64,000 nt of DNA from Codonopsis lanceolata (GCA_013146195.2 CM028378.1:89896295-89960294); one strand, 5' to 3'. Shown: positions 43,422 to 54,958, counted from the stretch's first letter. The notes: a model not told the origin generated them from the sequence alone. A program made the numbers and translations.

Positions 43422-46400
43422 GAGCCCCTCAACGATGGAGTCTACGGGTAACCCAAGGCTTACTGAGTAGACGAACATCGTTGATAAACAATAGACTCTC
43501 CAATTTAGTTCAATTATAAAACGGGAAAGAGATGCAACAGGTAGTAGTTATAATGCAATAGTTTATAACGCAAACTAAACCTCACATATCCTAGACATAT
43601 TTAGTCGGTTATAGCATGTTATCGTAGTTTTTATGCAGATATTCAAATTAAATGCTCTAATGGTCGGACCTACTAGTGTAGGCTGCCTATGTATCCCTTA
43701 ATAAAGGAAATCAGACCAGACGTAGTTCGGCCAAAACCTAAACTCATTCGTGCAACGGTCGCGCCTACCGAAATAGGCTGCCTACGTATCCTTATACAAG
43801 GAATCAGACCGAGGCGTAGTTCACTCAACCGGGGATAAAATGTTGCGGTGCAAGTGCGTCAATACTAAATGAGCAAGTGCGGCAAAGCTCTATCAAATGA
43901 GTGCTGCAAGGGTAAGTATAACGTGCTGCGATGGTCGCGTCTACCGAGATAGACTGCCTACGTATCCTTAAACAAGGAATCAGACCAATCGTAGTTCACC
44001 ATGCCGCTGTGCAGCATGAATTGTCTCCTCAGGACCTCAGCCTTCGTCGAAGGACAAGACCTTTCCTTATGAATTCGGGGTTGCATGCCCCTTAGAAGAA
44101 AGTTTTCCAACACAGTAAAAAATGCATGGAATGCATTGCCTTCTCAGGAACTCAGCCTTCGTCGGAGAACAAGACCTTTCCCTCTGAATCCGGGGTTACG
44201 TGCCCCTTAAAGGAAAGTTTTCCAAACATCATACAAATGCACTGCAAAAAAGGAAAATACCTTCCTTTTCTTACCTTTGTCGTGCCCATGCGGCAAATTG
44301 TTTCTTTGTTTCTTTGCTTTTCTTTGCTTTTTGTTCTTTCTTTGCACTTTCTTTGGGGATTTTTCTTTTGTCACCGTTCGGCCTTTCTTTGGAAAATCCT
44401 TTCCCTTCAGCTATATTTTCGGCTTTAGCTGGAAAATTTTTCTTGATGCTGCTGCATTTTTCTTTACTGCCCCTTCTAACCTTGGTTAGAAACTTCTTTT
44501 TTTTTTCTTGCTGCCGCATCTCTTGGTTACAGCTGAAATCATTTTTCTTTTTTTTTTTCCACTACTGTTTTTTTTTCTTTTCGCTCCATTTTCTAGCTTC
44601 AGTCGAAAGTTTCTTCTTCTGCCGCCACATTTCTTTTGTTGCATGCACTTATAAAATTTTCTTTTCTTTTCTTGTACATGCATTTTCCCCTCTCCCGATT
44701 TTTTTGTTTTTTCTTCTTTTTTTTTCTTTTCTCTCTTTTTTTTATTCTTTATTCTGCATGCTCGCCATTTTTATTTATTTGCATGCTTATTATCTGTTTA
44801 TTTTTTCTCTTTCTCTTTTTGGTTTTTCATATTCCTCTTTTTTTTCTTGTTTTTCAATATTTCTCTTTTTTTTTTCAATATTCTTCTTTTTTTTTGTTTT
44901 TTGATCTGCCTGGATATACTTCAGATCTGCTAGATTTTGGCACTGTTTGGCACTTTTTGAAGCATTCCCGACTTTATTAATAATGCTTACGCATGTCCTA
45001 TTTATGCCTAAATGATGTAATTAGGTAATGATGCATGAAATTTATGCAATTTATTCTTGTGATGCATGATTTAACTAGTGCTCACTATTTGGCCCTACTA
45101 TGCATGATTTATACAATAAATGTAAATGGAGCTATATGATGCATGTTCTAGGCTAAAACATATTTTGCATGCTATGTGTTCACGAAATGGACTTTTCGGA
45201 ATACAATTCAATTTTTTTCTGAACACGTTTTCGGGCATATTTTCGGATAAATATGGGACAAAACGGATATATTTTATGCCCTCAAATTTATTTTTCATGC
45301 ATGCTTATGCTGCAAGGACATCGTAAATGTCATAAGAATATTTATTTTCATGATTGGTGTCATTTTATTTTCTTTTTACCGTACCCTTATAGCAGCTTAT
45401 TGAATAATAAATGCAAATGGTTGATGCATGTATTACTTTATTTGATGCAAATGTGATGTCTAAAAATTACAGGATGCTTATTAACATGATGCATGAGCAT
45501 TCTTTATTCTAGCATGCATGCAATAATGCAAAATGTAGTACATATCTTTAAAATACAAAATACACTTTTATGATGCCTAGAATGCAAAAACGTTTATTTA
45601 GATGCAAAACAATACATATAAAAAAAAAATTTGTTTTTTTTTTTGTTTGGTTTTTCTTTTGTTTGTTTTGTTTGTTTTTGTTTTTTTTTTTTGTTAAAAC
45701 TTGTACAAACATTTACAATGCAATATATTTTATATGATGCAAAAAAAAAAAAAAAATGCAGACTCAAAACACACGCACAAAGCAAAGCTATACCGATGTC
45801 TAATGGGTAATGGCACGCTGTATCTCAGAAATGGATTTTAAAGGAATATACCTTCGGGCTAGAGCGGGCTTCCCCCCCCCCCCCTTTTTTTTAATGATAT
45901 GCGGGGAGAGGAAAAGGCAGTCACTTCCTCCTGTTCTCGGCCATATAATTGTTGCAGGGCTACACTTGGCATAATGCTATTCTCATAGCCCATGCATTTT
46001 TCTTCATAATCAGACAGGGCAGTAGTGAATGATCGGAACCCAAGTCGTGTAGTTGCTTTAGGACAACGACAGTGCGGATAATGAACAGGACAAGGACACT
46101 TCTGGTGCTTCTCATTCTGATGAGACTGAGCCTTTTCTGTGCCTTGCAGAAGAAGTATATGGGCGGTGGGGCCGCCAGAACATTGATGGACCACCTTGGG
46201 GCTTAGGCTGCAAAAGAGGGATAGTTTGGGGGGAACAAGGGGGTAGAGGCAATAGATATGTACAGACAGTTAATGTATAACCTAAATTTCTTTAGCAATT
46301 ATTCCTAAGTTGCACCTTAGGACCTGAAAATTTTATATTTTAGTGTTTTATTGCGAGCTTCCTGTCGTGGTTTTTCTTCTTTTTCTTTTGTTAGTCAAGC

Positions 46401-46547
46401 CCCTTGCATGCTGAAGACTGGAGGTAGGATGCCGATGTTTCAAAGAGTGCTTTCCCTCTCCTTTTTCTCCTGATATATATATTTTTTATTTGGCTCTAAC
46501 TTTTACCTAGGTTTCCCTTCCGGGTTTTCAACCTAGCGAGCCCTTAT

Positions 46548-46578
<31 letters not shown>

Positions 46579-46636
46579 TTTACTTGCTCTAATTTTTGCC
46601 TAGGCCGCCCTTTCGGGTTTTCAGCCTAGCGAGCTG
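43422..46636 (-). other. Minus-strand Ogre-like 3' untranslated region
   Basis: Non-coding. Near the LTR are three copies of the GAACTACG...CGTAGGCAG stem-loop (43681-43729, 43778-43823, 43954-43998). A block of about 78 bases containing CTTCGTCGAAGGACAAGACC is directly duplicated (44033-44110 and 44146-44222) and matches 25130-25220. Then follows a T/C-rich stretch (44280-44900) with poly-F translations of no meaning, AT-rich sequence with many GCATG words (45000-45600), homopolymer tracts (C10/T9 near 45874), and two copies of a CCTAGG...GGGTTTTC.ACCTAGCGAG block (46508-46540 and 46599-46636), the inverse of 24371-24420. An (AT)n tract lies at 46548-46574. Confidence 0.6.
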
Positions 46637-47475
46637 GAGTTGCGTTCTATACTTTCTAAGAATTTAAAAGCTTGGGAAGACTGTTTGCCTCATATTGAAT
46701 TTGCATATAATAGAATGTTCATTCTGCCACTAAATATTCTCCATTTGAAATTGTTTATGGTTTTAATCCTTTAGCCCCTTTGGATTTATCACCATTATCT
46801 GTTTCTGAGTTTGTGAATTTAGATGGAAAAGCAAAGGCAGAATTTGTAAGACGGTTACATGAGAAGGCAAGGCTCAACATTGAGCGAAGAACAGAACAAT
46901 ACGCAAAGCAAGCCAATAAGGGAAGGAAACACTTGGTGTTTGAACCGAGTGACTAGGTTTGGTTGCATATGCGCAAAGAAAGATTTCCCCAACAACGGAA
47001 GTCAAAATTGATGCCAAAAGGCGATGGACCGTTCCAAGTGTTGGAACGAATCAATGACAATGCCTACAAATTGGATCTTCCAGGTGAGTATAATGTTAGT
47101 GCTGCATTTAATGTTTCTGATTTGCGTCCGTATGATGTAGGTGATTTGAGGACAAATCCTTTTCAAAAGGGAGGGAATGATGAAGACATCCCCAACAACG
47201 TCAACAACTCAACACCAATGGAAACAACTGTTGGACCAGTCACAAGAGCTAGAGCCAAGAAAATCCCTGAAGAAGTCAATGGCATAGTTCGTGAGACAAT
47301 GGAGATGGACGCACGAGCAATGAGCCATGAAGAGAAGACCCCAAAGGGTCAAAGAAAGCTGGTGAACGTGATCCAAGTCAAGAGGGACGATTGCATGCCT
47401 TGTTATTGCACGAGAAAACATTCTGGAGACCTTACGGACGCAAGGTTAAATAGGCTTGCGACCGCAAGGCCTTGA
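46637..47475 (+). pseudogene. Ty3/gypsy integrase C-terminus (truncated, broken)
   Basis: It opens mid-integrase with LRSILSKNLKAWEDCLPH-IEFAYNR, frameshifts near 46715 into SATKYSPFEIVYGFNPLAPL, then LSVSEFVNLDGKAKAEF and RRTEQYAKQANKGRK. After a TAG at 46953 comes the C-terminal domain GDGPFQVLERINDNAYKLDL and AAFNVSDLRPYDVGDLRTNPF, then a variable tail to TGA at 47473. The words are those of chromovirus-type Ty3/gypsy Pol; clade not decided. The left end joins an Ogre-like 3' region exactly after CCTAGCGAGCT, so the 5' part was lost. Confidence 0.8.
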
Positions 47476-47754
47476 TATTTCACGACAGACTTTCTGGAGA
47501 GCTTGCGATCGCAAGGTCCAAATGGCTAGCAACCGCAAGGTCCGCTGACCTGCCATTTTACTGCTTTGTAAATTAGGGTTTCGTCCAAACTTTACCCTAA
47601 TTCCTTAGGACGAGTTTGCAGCTTAGTTTAGGTATAAATAGGGGTTTTCTTTCTATTGAACGACAACTTTGAGTAATATTATTTTATGAGTTATCAAAAC
47701 TTATTGGTTCCTCATGAACTATTGAGAATATACAGGTGTGAAGCTTGTGTGTTC
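47476..47754 (+). repeat. Probable LTR start of the Ty3/gypsy fragment
   Basis: After the pol stop come GCTTGCGA(T/C)CGCAAGG palindromic words (47451-47470 and 47503-47517), then AATTAGGGTTT, GGTATAAATAGGGG (TATA, about 47631) and TGAGTAATATT, typical of the 3' LTR of such elements. The LINE poly(T) starts at 47755. Sequence right of the LINE (53031-53070, CTACGCTTGCGGGTTGCGG) could be its continuation. Confidence 0.45.
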
Positions 47755-47911
47755 TTTTTTTTTTTAGGACACAGGGGCGGCACCCTGCACAATTTTATTA
47801 ATTAAAAAGAAGGTACAAACTTGAGGGGGACAACCAGCCTTACCCTTATAAATGGGGGGACAAATGAGCCTTACCTCGAAATCGAAATAATTACAAAAGA
47901 GAACAAAAGAC

Positions 47912-50900
47912 CTAAGAAATACGAATATGAGAAATAGCACGTCTATCCAAAATAGAATTCCCTCTAATAAGAGGGGGCAAAGCATCAAGAGAGGAAAACT
48001 CAGAGTCCAAGCACGAATCAATAGCATAATTAGCGAGCCCATCAGCAACAGAATTAGCTTCTCTATAACAGTGACTGAAGATAAACAAAGAGTCCCTTTG
48101 CATGGATAAAATACCTTGAATATAATAATGAAGAGACCAGGGGGATGATGCCCTTTAGTGAGGAAATTATATAAGATCATGGAGTCCATCTCAACTATGA
48201 CCCGTCGATAACCATGAGAATGAAGCCAACAAACACCTTGAAAAAGGGCCTTAAATTCTGCCTCAGTGTTCGTAGCAGAACCATAAAACGAGGCATAAGC
48301 AAAAAATAACTCTACCTTCAGAGTCACAAATGATACCCCCTCCACCGCTAAGACCCGGGTTAACCCGACTTGCACCGTCCGAATTAAGTTTAAGAAATGG
48401 ACCAGTCGGGTTGGACCAAGAGACTGCTTGAATCCGTCTTTGTCTTCTAATAGCAAAGGAAATAGAGGATCCTGAATGGTTTTGCCGGACAAAGAAATTC
48501 CCGCTTCCCATAATAAAAGAGAGATCATGAGAGATAGCATGAATAGTAGATGAAATAGACATTCCAGATTTGTCACAAATAATAGCATTACGGGCCTTCC
48601 AAATATGCCAAAGAATAAGAGAAGGGAGCAACTTGTGAGCTGTGGAATTAGAACCCCAACCCGCCATACATCGGTGCATTATAGAATCTCCCGAGATAGA
48701 GAGATTATGAGACAAACTAAAAGCCAACCAGATCGAGGAAGCTAACTGACCGTAGATAAAAAGATGGTTAAAAGATTCAGTGGAGTGTTGTGAGCAACAA
48801 ACACATTTAGAAACAATCTGAAAACCTTTATGAATCAGGGCTTCATCACTTGGAAGACACTTCAACATTAAACGCCAAATAAAAACGCCAATATGAGTGG
48901 GCAGAAGCTTGTGCCAGATAAACTTGGCTGAGGGGATAGTATGAGCTGCCGGGGTAATGATTGAGAAGGCCGAAGAGAGAGAAAACTTACCAGAAGAATT
49001 GACTGTCCAGCAAGGGTAGTCTGGCTAGGAAGAAAGAGAAATTCGCTGGTCTAGGATGATGGTTCTGGTAGCTTCCGACAGAACAGAAAGAGCCAAAGAA
49101 TTAAGGTTGAGCCCTGAAGAGTCAAATAATTCTTTAACATGAACAAGCTCGCAATTAGGAGGACGAGTTAAAAGCTGTCCAGGGAGCCACTTATCGAACC
49201 AAATAGAGCAATCACCAAGGCCGATATTCCAGTGAATATGTGGCTCGGCAAAAGGCTGGATGAGTTTAAGACGGTGCCAAACATGAGAGCCCTTTAAAAC
49301 TGAAACAGTTGCATGCACTAAGGAGCAATATATAGCTTTAAGGAATTCCGACCAAATGTTATGAGAGGTACGAAAGCGCCACCAAAGTTTGATTGAAAAC
49401 GCCTGAACCAAAGAGGAAAGAGAGGGAATTCCGAGGCCACCAGAAGACTTAGGTTTACAACAGGAATGCCAAGCAACCCAATGAAATTTATGAGAACCAT
49501 CAGAGTCACTCTAAAAGAAATTAGCAAAAAAACGCTCAATCATTTTGATCACTGATTTGGGAGGATCCAAAGAGGCCAGAAGATAAGCGGAAATGGATTG
49601 AAGCACATGACGAATAAGAGTGATTTTCCCCGCCGAATTAAGAAAGGATCCTAACCAAGACTCCACTCTGGATTGAAGCTTGACAAAGAGAGGATCAAAA
49701 ATACATCTAGTTTTGCGCCCATAATAAAGGGGGCAACCCAGATAAGTAATGGGGAGGGAGCCCAAACAAAAGCCAAGAGAATCAGCAATACGACTAGCCC
49801 TGGCAGAGCTGATCGAGGGAGCAACATAAATCCGGCTCTTGGCTTTATTAATAAGTTGGCCTGACATTTGTTCATAGAGATGAAGAACATCCAAGTGTTT
49901 CTAAATAGACCAGCGATTCCCGTTACAAAAAATGATAACATCATCAACAAAAGAAAGATGGGATATAATAGGACAACCACTTAGGGTAAAGAACCGAGAG
50001 CGGGCCATTGAATTATGCAAGGCATTAAGACTCCTACTGAGCACATCAGCTGCCAGAATAAAAAGACTTGGAGATAAGGGATCTCCCTGACGGAGTCCAC
50101 GAGAGGAATGAAAAAATCCAGAAGGAGAGCCATTGATAAGGACAGAAAACCAGTTGTATGATATAAGACGCCATACTAGATCAACAAATATCTCATTGAA
50201 ACCAAACTTTCGGAGAACCTGAATAAGAAACAGCCAAGATACACGATCAAAAGCCTTTGCCATATCAAGCTTAATAATAATATTGGAACCATTAACCTTT
50301 TTCCCCAAGAAAGTGACTAGTTCCTGAGCCAAAAGAACATTATCCTGAATAACTCTACCCTTAGTGAAGACACTTTGGTTGGGAGAAATAATTTGGGGAA
50401 GATATTGAGCCAGACGAGAAGCAAGCAATTTAGAGATAATTTTGTTGCAGAAATTGCAAAGACTAATGGGACGAAAATCTTTAAAAGTGGTTGGAGTGTC
50501 CGTTTTAGGGATAGTGGCTATAAAGGTGCTGGTCCAAGAGTGAGGGAGGGAGAACCCAGCAAAAAACTCCAGGATGGCTGAGTAGAGATCGTCTTGAATA
50601 ATATCCCAGCAAGAAACAAAAAATTGACCTATGAAGCCATCTGGGTCCGCAGCGCTGTCCTTATTCAAGCTAGTAATAGACAAATAGATTTCTTCCTTTG
50701 AGGGCGGGCTGATCAGAGAAAGATTCCATTCCTCAGTTACTAAGTTTGGGATCATAGAGAGATCAATATTAGGAGAGACTGGATCTGACTTAAGTTGATC
50801 AAAGAAGTAGTCAACAGCTCCCTTAGCAATATCAGCTTCATTCTCAAGTAAGCAATTATCAGAATTACGAATTGAGTGAATATGGAGACGGCGTCGAGAC

Positions 50901-52005
50901 TGACAAACAGAGGCATGAAAAATCTTAGAATTTCCATCACCCTCCTTAAACCATTGCACTTTTGATTTCTGGCGCCAATAGGCTTCCTCATTTGAAAGAG
51001 ATTTACGTAAGTTGGCTTGGGCACGTAACAGTGCTGCTCGATTTTCACCAGATTGATTGAGCTCGAAGAGGAGCTCTTTCTCTAGGACATCATCTTCTGC
51101 AATAGAGACAGCTTGAAAAATGTTCCCAAATTCTGATGTGTTCCAGTCTCGTAAGGCCTGCTTGGTGGCCCGAAGTTTATTGGCAAAAAGCACCAACGGA
51201 CGACCCAAGGAGGTGGAGTTCCAAGCTGTTCTAACCACCGAAAGAAAGGAGTCATGACGAGTCCAAATATTTAGGAAACGAAATGGCCTGGCCTTAGAAA
51301 CATCAACTGGAGGAATACAAAGAAGCAATGGCGTGTGATCAGAGCATGTACGGTTTAAGTGTTGGACTGAAGAAGTGGGGAACTTATCCAGCCAAGTAGT
51401 ATTGCAAAGAAGACGGTCAATACGTTGATGAATTGTGGCACCCTCTTCTCGTTTATTCCACCATGTATATTTAGTCCCCGAGTAACCAAGATTAGAAAGA
51501 CCACAGGCAACATTACAAGCATGAAAGTCCATAGCTCCATCTCTATCCCAACCCCGGCCTCCTGATTTCTCTGAAGGATCCAAAATAATATTAAAGTCTC
51601 CTCCTACAAGCCAAGGAGAATTATTATATTGAGCACCGATGTCCATTAATTCTGTACATAGAGGCTGTCGATTTAGGGCATCGCATTTAGCATAAACACA
51701 AGAAATCATAACAGGATGCTGCCAAGAATAATGTTGAACTCTGACGGTGACTTGCTGATGAGAGCTCTGCACTAGAGAGCAAGAAAAAGCAGATTTAGCA
51801 AAAATCCAAATAGTGCTAACTGAATTGGAAATACTAAAATTAAATTTAAGGCGCTGACTAATAAATTTAATTCTATCCGAGTCTATCATTGGTTCAAAAT
51901 AGCAATAAAGGAAATTTTATGCATCTTAATGAGTTTTTTGATACGAGCCACTGTGGGATCGTTCCCAATCCCTCGGGCATTTCAGAATAATGCCTTAATA
52001 TCCAT
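47912..52005 (-). pseudogene. LINE 2 ORF2: endonuclease, reverse transcriptase, zf-RVT, RNase H
   Basis: The ATG at 52005 overlaps the ORF1 stop by 11 bases (ATGGATATTAA). The start reads MDIKALF, stop TGA, NARGIGN. A one-base frameshift near 51893 precedes the long frame: endonuclease WLVGGDFNII and CSDHTPLL; RT with DPDGFIGQFF, DFRPISLCN, KLDMAKAFDRVSW, RGLRQGDPLSPS and LSFVDDVIIF. The last is notable because plant LINEs normally have Y/F-ADD here. Further in-frame stops lie at 49901, 49511 and 49025. The zf-RVT part (CVCCSQHSTESFNHLF) and RNase H (LNSDGAS, EAEFKAL, VEMDS, SVADGLANYA) follow, with two frame changes (about 48290 and 48110) that cancel out. The end is at 47912. Confidence 0.9.
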
Positions 52006-53023
52006 CTGAAAGCGAAGAAGGGAGGAAGGCTGATTTAGACTTGGATCGAAGAGAACGATCTGAAGGAGGAATAATTTTCTTGGCTTTAGACACATGAGGG
52101 TCGGGATCTGAATCAATGTTTAGAGCCTCAAAGGTAGAACCAGCAACATGATCACCATCTTCGTCAATTTCGTTAAGAACTGCAAAGGGATTGGAAGTTA
52201 AGATCGACTCAGGATCGTCTTCAACCAACATATGATCATCGATAGAAAGGGGATGATTATTTTGAGGGAGTACTGTGTTTGGCGTAGGAGACGAAGAGGA
52301 GGTCACTTTAGAGCAAGCTTGAGCAGCAGAAGGAGTGGGAGTGTCTTTCGAAATAGGAGACGTATTAGGGTTTTCAGAACTAGGGTTAGGGTTTTCCTGT
52401 CGAGGGTTAGGGTTAGGGTTTTCTTGTCTAGGGTTAGGGTTTTGCGAGGCAAAGGTAGTAGGGTTTTCTGCATGGGAAGCATTCTCCGATGAAGAGCAAA
52501 TAACAGCATTGGGCACAACTGTAGGGTTTTGATGGGAATCAGAATCAGTATTGATTTGAGCAGCCGCCTCCTTTGGCTTCCAAATCTGTTTACTAGACGT
52601 CGGGGCAGACGGAATGGCAACAGCTGGGGCAGACGCAGGCATATGATTTCCAGAAGGTTGATTCTTTATCTTGCATGAAGAACCATCGTGCCCTTGTTTT
52701 TGACAATAGTTACAATAAGAAGGGAGCTTCTCAGGGATGATATGCTGCCAAAAACCCTCATGATCACTGCCACATTCAATCCAAATACGCTTAGGGAGGG
52801 GTTTTGTGAGATCAATCTCGATACAAACCCTTGCTACGCTAGGCCGAGAGAGAGTAGCAGTAGGGTTGTCAAGCAAAAGAGGTTTACCAATGAGACTTGC
52901 TATTGAGAATAAGGCTTGTTTATGAAAGAGGTAGATAGGGAGACCGGACAGTTCAAACCAGATAGGATCAATTGATTCTTCCATATCAATTGTGGCGTCT
53001 TTCACTATACTTAGGTTCTTCAA
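51995..53023 (-). pseudogene. LINE 2 ORF1 with intact CCHC zinc knuckle, N-terminus missing
   Basis: The reading frame is open for 342 codons. It begins inside the DUF4283 region (IDPIWFELSGLPIYLF, ARVCIEIDLTKPLPKRIWIE), then CNYCQKQGHDGSSC (C-x2-C-x4-H-x4-C, complete), a long Pro/Ser/Asn-rich stretch with repeated PNPRQENPN words (52380-52460), NPFAVLNEIDEDGD near the end and a basic tail SDRSLRSKSKS. It ends TAA at 51995-51997. The first methionine at 53023 is internal to the original protein, so this is a truncated gene even though no stop interrupts it. Confidence 0.85.
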
Positions 53024-53070
53024 TTGCTACGCTTGCGGGTTGCGGTTGTACATGCCAAGTTCTTTCCGTG

Positions 53071-53697
53071 CTAATTGTTGGGTCGAGGTGTCACCCCCGC
53101 AAAACATCCTTCGATCCTAAGCTTCCGCCACGTGAGTAATTCATTCTTCAACGAAGCCTTCCGAGAAGATCGTATCAGAGGAGGTAGGTAATTTGTAGCT
53201 TCGGCTTGACGACCAATTTCATTGAAAGGTAAATAGGTCGTTACTTGTCCTGGTTGGGTATAGCCTCTGGGCTCCATATGTGGCCTATTTTGAAGTGGAT
53301 TGGTGATGGGAAATGGAAGGTCATTTGGATTTTGGGGTATATTGGTGTTGGGAAAAGGGTATGGTGGATTTGGTGAGAAAGGGTTAATATTGGGATAATA
53401 GGGCTTTAGTGGAAAATTTGGGTTTGGGGTATTGGTGTTTGGTGGTAGGTTAGTGTTTGGCTGAGGGTTTGGGTTTAGAGGAGCATGAGAAGTAGATACT
53501 TCTTGAGGGGTTATAGGGAAAGTAGTTCCCTCACCACTGGGCCTTGGTCCTTGCATGAGGTTTGCTATCTGGTTTAATCTATGATCATTCCGTGCATCCA
53601 AATTTTGATCAAGCCATTATTGCATAGCCGAAGTCAGAACGTACCCTAGAGCTCCTGTATAAGTACCCACTGTAGACTGCTCATTTTCGGCGGCTAT
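53071..53697 (-). pseudogene. Ogre-like gag N-terminal part, copy C
   Basis: By alignment with copy A the start codon is ATA at 53697-53695, followed by AAENEQSTVGTYTGALG and AMQ, a stop (TAA where copy A has CAA), then WLDQNLDARNDHRLNQIAN. A low-complexity region rich in Pro and Asn follows (PNPNFPLKPYYPNINPF, NPPYPFPNTNIPQN) before the frame ends at 53071. The capsid core with FxKYDG seen in copy B is absent, so the gene is cut off by the junction near 53070-53100. Both lesions (ATG to ATA, CAA to TAA) are transitions. Confidence 0.65.
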
Positions 53698-54750
53698 TCT
53701 GCTTAAATTTATACCCTCTGAGCTGATTCGGACACTTTCTGATCTGACCCTGATATTTTCTGATCTGACCCCTGTGCCTATATCCCGTATCAACCGACCG
53801 ATAATATCTCTTCCTTTCCAAATTCGGACCAGGTTTTTGAGAAAAAGGGGTTGAAGGTATCAGAGTGGGTTGGCTGAAGGCTTTCTAGGTTCTAAGTACA
53901 TTGTGTCTATATTATTAATATTTTATTATTACTATTCATTTTTTCCTAAAATTGATCGGACAAGCACCCGCTTTGTTTTGACAGTCTCGGGACTATTCTT
54001 GGAATAGTGGATTCTTTCTCCAGAGTATAGGACTCTCGTATTCCACCTGTCTTTCGACTCCCCAAGATCGGACAGATCTCATGTGAACGACCTATACTTT
54101 TTCCAAGATCCACCATTCAAATTATCTAGGTCGAACATGTCTTTATTCATATATATTTTTTTGCTTTTTTTTTTTTTTTTGCTTTTTTTTTTGTTTTGCA
54201 ACAAGGATTGATCAATAATTCAGAGATATAAAAATCGATCAGTCCATGAAGTGTCCTGAGAATCTATATGAATTTAACGTTGGTTGATGCAGGGGGGTAG
54301 GCTGGTCAAAGTGTAGGGTAGCAGTTTGGAATATTTCTACGTGCATGTGCGTGTGTGAGGTATCTAAAAAGCAGTAAAGTCTTTTTTTTAGATATAAAGT
54401 AGTATATGGCCGTCTTTCTGTTTCTTGTGGATTTTCTCGACTTATTTAGTTTGAGTCCTCGAAGGGACGGCGCAAGCAAGCATAACGGCCATTCAGATCA
54501 AGAAATAGAAAAAAAAAATGGGGAATCTATCTCCAAAATAAAATGACAGAATAAAAGAATATTTACATATTTTGCGCAGAGTAAATAAATAAAGCAGAAT
54601 AATGATAATATAAAGCAGAATAAAGCAATAATAATAAGCACCTGTTTTTTTTATCCTGCTCCAAATTACATTTTATTCTTATTTTTTGTTTTTTTTTTAT
54701 ATTCGTAGCGGTATCTGAAATGAAGGCGCTGCAAGTTTCATGGTTATTTG

Positions 54751-54810
<60 letters not shown>

Positions 54811-54940
54811 CAATATTTAAACTATTAAATAAATATAATAAGCATATCTAGCCAAAATAAAAGAAAAACCTTTTTTTTTCTTCTTTTATGAAAATGAGTC
54901 TAGCCCTCCGTTTTTATTTTATTTAAAATAAAAACAACGT
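53698..54940 (-). other. Untranslated leader of Ogre-like copy C
   Basis: Inverted relative to A and B, with the same blocks: CTATAC/GTATAG pair (54092-54097 and 54025-54030), GGTGGATCTTGGAAAAAG, CACGCACATGCACG (54335-54350), TGCTTGCTTGCGCCG (54467-54482), and an (AT)n tract (54754-54806). No ORF other than low-complexity ones. Confidence 0.65.
54754..54806. repeat. (AT)n microsatellite
   Basis: About 26 AT dinucleotides in the leader of copy C. Confidence 0.95.
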
Positions 54941-54957
54941 CCCCACCAGAGTCGCCA
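54940..54957 (-). other. Primer-binding site of copy C
   Basis: On the minus strand TGGCGACTCTGGTGGGGA starts at 54957, one base after the LTR end. It matches the other copies. Confidence 0.75.
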
Positions 54958-54958
54958 C

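Larger units (their letters stand above)
47755..53030 (-). mobile_element. L1-type LINE 2, 5'-truncated, inactive
   Basis: Minus strand: ORF1 (53023-51995, lacking its N-terminus), ORF2 (52005-47912), 3' tail with AATAAAATT (about 47799-47792) and poly(A) (T run 47755-47765). It probably sits in the LTR of the Ty3/gypsy fragment: GTTCTT occurs directly left of the T run and near 53025, which could be a very short target duplication, but I do not trust it. 5' truncation is the usual outcome of LINE insertion. Confidence 0.88.

Noticed and set aside
44200..44980. Long Phe/Leu/Ser-rich ORF (up to 234 codons) that looks like a membrane protein
   Set aside because: It is T/C-rich low-complexity sequence in the Ogre-like 3' region. 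The overlapping frames look the same and no conserved motif is visible.
47755..53030. Target-site duplication GTTCTT for LINE 2
   Set aside because: Only six bases and adjacent to the T run; chance match cannot be excluded, so it is not annotated.
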